Shown piece by piece: positions 63,030 to 64,000 of a stretch of DNA of 64,000 nucleotides. Within the stretch, counting starts at the first letter, position 1; each line of letters begins with the position of its first letter. The position numbers were made by a program, and so were the translations under genes. The notes under the pieces were generated by a model. That model was given only the letters and a program-made list of their open reading frames with translations, had not been told where the DNA came from and made no database searches. This DNA is from Liolophura sinensis. Its lineage: Eukaryota; Mollusca; Polyplacophora; Chitonida; Chitonidae. The stretch lies in the NCBI RefSeq assembly GCF_032854445.1, contig NW_027018022.1, positions 1 to 64,000 on the forward strand, written 5' to 3'.

Positions 63030-64000
63030 ATGGATGCATACGGACGCAGGCTAAACCCTTTCAGAACACTCCGTAAGACTCGGGGGGGCACAAGGTATAC
63101 GACAGTCCTTGGTCGTCACCAACAACCCGAGTACGATCGACCAGAATCAACAACTCTTGGTCCGCTTCCCCAACCTCGGCACAAATGACTTCATTGTGCC
63201 CGGTACCGTGCGGTTGGCCTTCTCGATCACGATCAATTCAGAAGACTCGAACGCCACAGTAGTCGGGAATCTCGAACGCGCAGTAGTCAAGAAAACCACC
63301 ATCAGAATCAGCGGGAATGAGGTAATGTCCATCGACGACTGTTTCATTCTTACGACGACTTATGGCTGACCAAAAACGAACGGCGGAATGCGGCCTACCA
63401 AGGCATCGGCAGCGAAAACATGCTTAAACTTCGAGTCGGAGCGGAGGACGCAAGTGACGACGATGCTGGAGAAAAAGCCACCGCTCACGCCTTTGGCAGC
63501 CGGTTACACATCCCGCTAGACTTTGAGCTTCTAGATAGCCACATGCCAATTCTACCAGAGTGCCTTTGCCGACCGACTGGAGTACGAACTGACGTTCAAC
63601 GATTCCAGACGGGTCATCAAGAGAACAGACGATGTCGACACGACTTACACCATCGACAACATCAGCCTGGAGTTCGATATGGTCACCGAAGAGGAACTCG
63701 CTAGACAGATCCGCACCCAGTATGCCGGGGGCGTCTCCATTCTGTATGATCGCTTCCTCCGCCACCGAAAGTTTGTGAAGGACAAGTCTGATACTCTCTG
63801 GAACATAAACCTGAACACGCCCGCGAGAGCAATGAAGGGCATCCTCATGCTGTTCGAGACTAAAGGAATCCCGTGGGAGAAGAGGTCGGAATCCTTATAT
63901 AACCCGAAGATCACCAAAGTAGAAGTCACAATAGAAGGGGTCCCCAATCAGCTGTACAGCCAGGACATGCGGGCGTACCAGCAATGGGGCGAGGTCCAGA
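63030..64000 (+). pseudogene. Major capsid gene, copy C, partial at window edge
   Basis: ATG at 63,030 (MDAYGRRLNPFRTLRKTRGG). Frame changes near 63,095, again near 63,345 (a deletion in the DDSDVF region) and near 63,555. Conserved pieces: STIDQNQQLLVRFPNLGTND, TTIRISGNEVMSIDD, DFELLDSHMP, NISLEFDMVTEEELARQIRT and KVEVTIEGVPNQLYSQDMRA. Continues past 64,000. Confidence 0.85.

Larger units (their letters stand above)
61269..64000 (-). mobile_element. Polinton-like element, copy C (inverted deletion derivative, runs off the edge)
   Basis: Starts inside the S10 C-terminus and proceeds, in inverted order, through S10/S9 fusion, S8 tail, S6 fragments, internally deleted S5 and the capsid gene. 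S7 and most of S8-S10 are missing, compressing about 5 kb of copy B into about 1.8 kb. The window ends within the capsid gene. Confidence 0.85.

Overview
The window looks like nuclear DNA of an invertebrate, most likely a marine mollusc. Long AT-rich non-coding stretches are packed with eukaryotic mobile elements: two tRNA-headed SINE families with target duplications, and remains of Tc1, PIF/Harbinger, hAT, DIRS-like, LINE and Ty3/Gypsy elements. The mollusc call rests on my memory of the SINE sequences and is inference. I found no host gene I can defend.

The main content is three copies of a large virus-like transposon of the Polinton/Maverick (adintovirus-like) class. Copy A spans about 25,452-38,792 and copy B about 45,098-59,990, both left to right. 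Copy C starts near 61,269, is inverted, and runs off the right edge. The class call rests on four linked genes: protein-primed family B DNA polymerase, retroviral-type DDE integrase, A32-like packaging ATPase and a probable double-jelly-roll major capsid protein. Around them lie a small zinc-ribbon gene and about ten compact genes without known function, called S1-S10 here (S6 and S7 may be halves of one gene). From memory, not a search, similar unnamed proteins are linked to the same capsid gene in cnidarian and mollusc assemblies.

Order in element orientation: terminal repeat; zinc ribbon (+); polB (+); integrase, S1, S2, S3, S4, ATPase and capsid (all -); S5 (+); S6 and S7 (-); S8, S9 and S10 (+); terminal repeat with a tRNA-like pol III-type sequence. 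Genes abut or overlap. Capsid/S5 and S7/S8 start back to back within tens of bases, and S5 and S6 overlap at their stops.

All copies are broken. A lost about 2.47 kb of polB and carries a 906-bp Harbinger derivative in S1 and a SINE in S5. B has nearly full-length polB with several lesions. C is reduced by large internal deletions. A and B share an amber codon at integrase codon 193 and the same frame break at the S6/S7 junction, so both probably descend from an already defective or recoded parent. B and C meet tail to tail, forming an inverted repeat with arms of about 570-590 bp at 59.4-61.0 kb.

Other regions: 1.6-3.6 kb degenerate hAT-like transposase; 5.1-6.5 kb Tc1; 6.6-7.9 kb DIRS-like tail; 8.4-9.4 kb YqaJ/PHD fragments; 9.9-12.4 kb SINEs, one split by a solo LTR; 12.4-13.1 kb LINE reverse transcriptase; 13.6-14.5 kb THAP-type transposase-like gene; 16.3-25.4 kb mostly featureless host DNA; 38.8-42.7 kb truncated Gypsy; 42.9-45.1 kb interrupted tandem repeat with a unit of roughly 60-70 bp.
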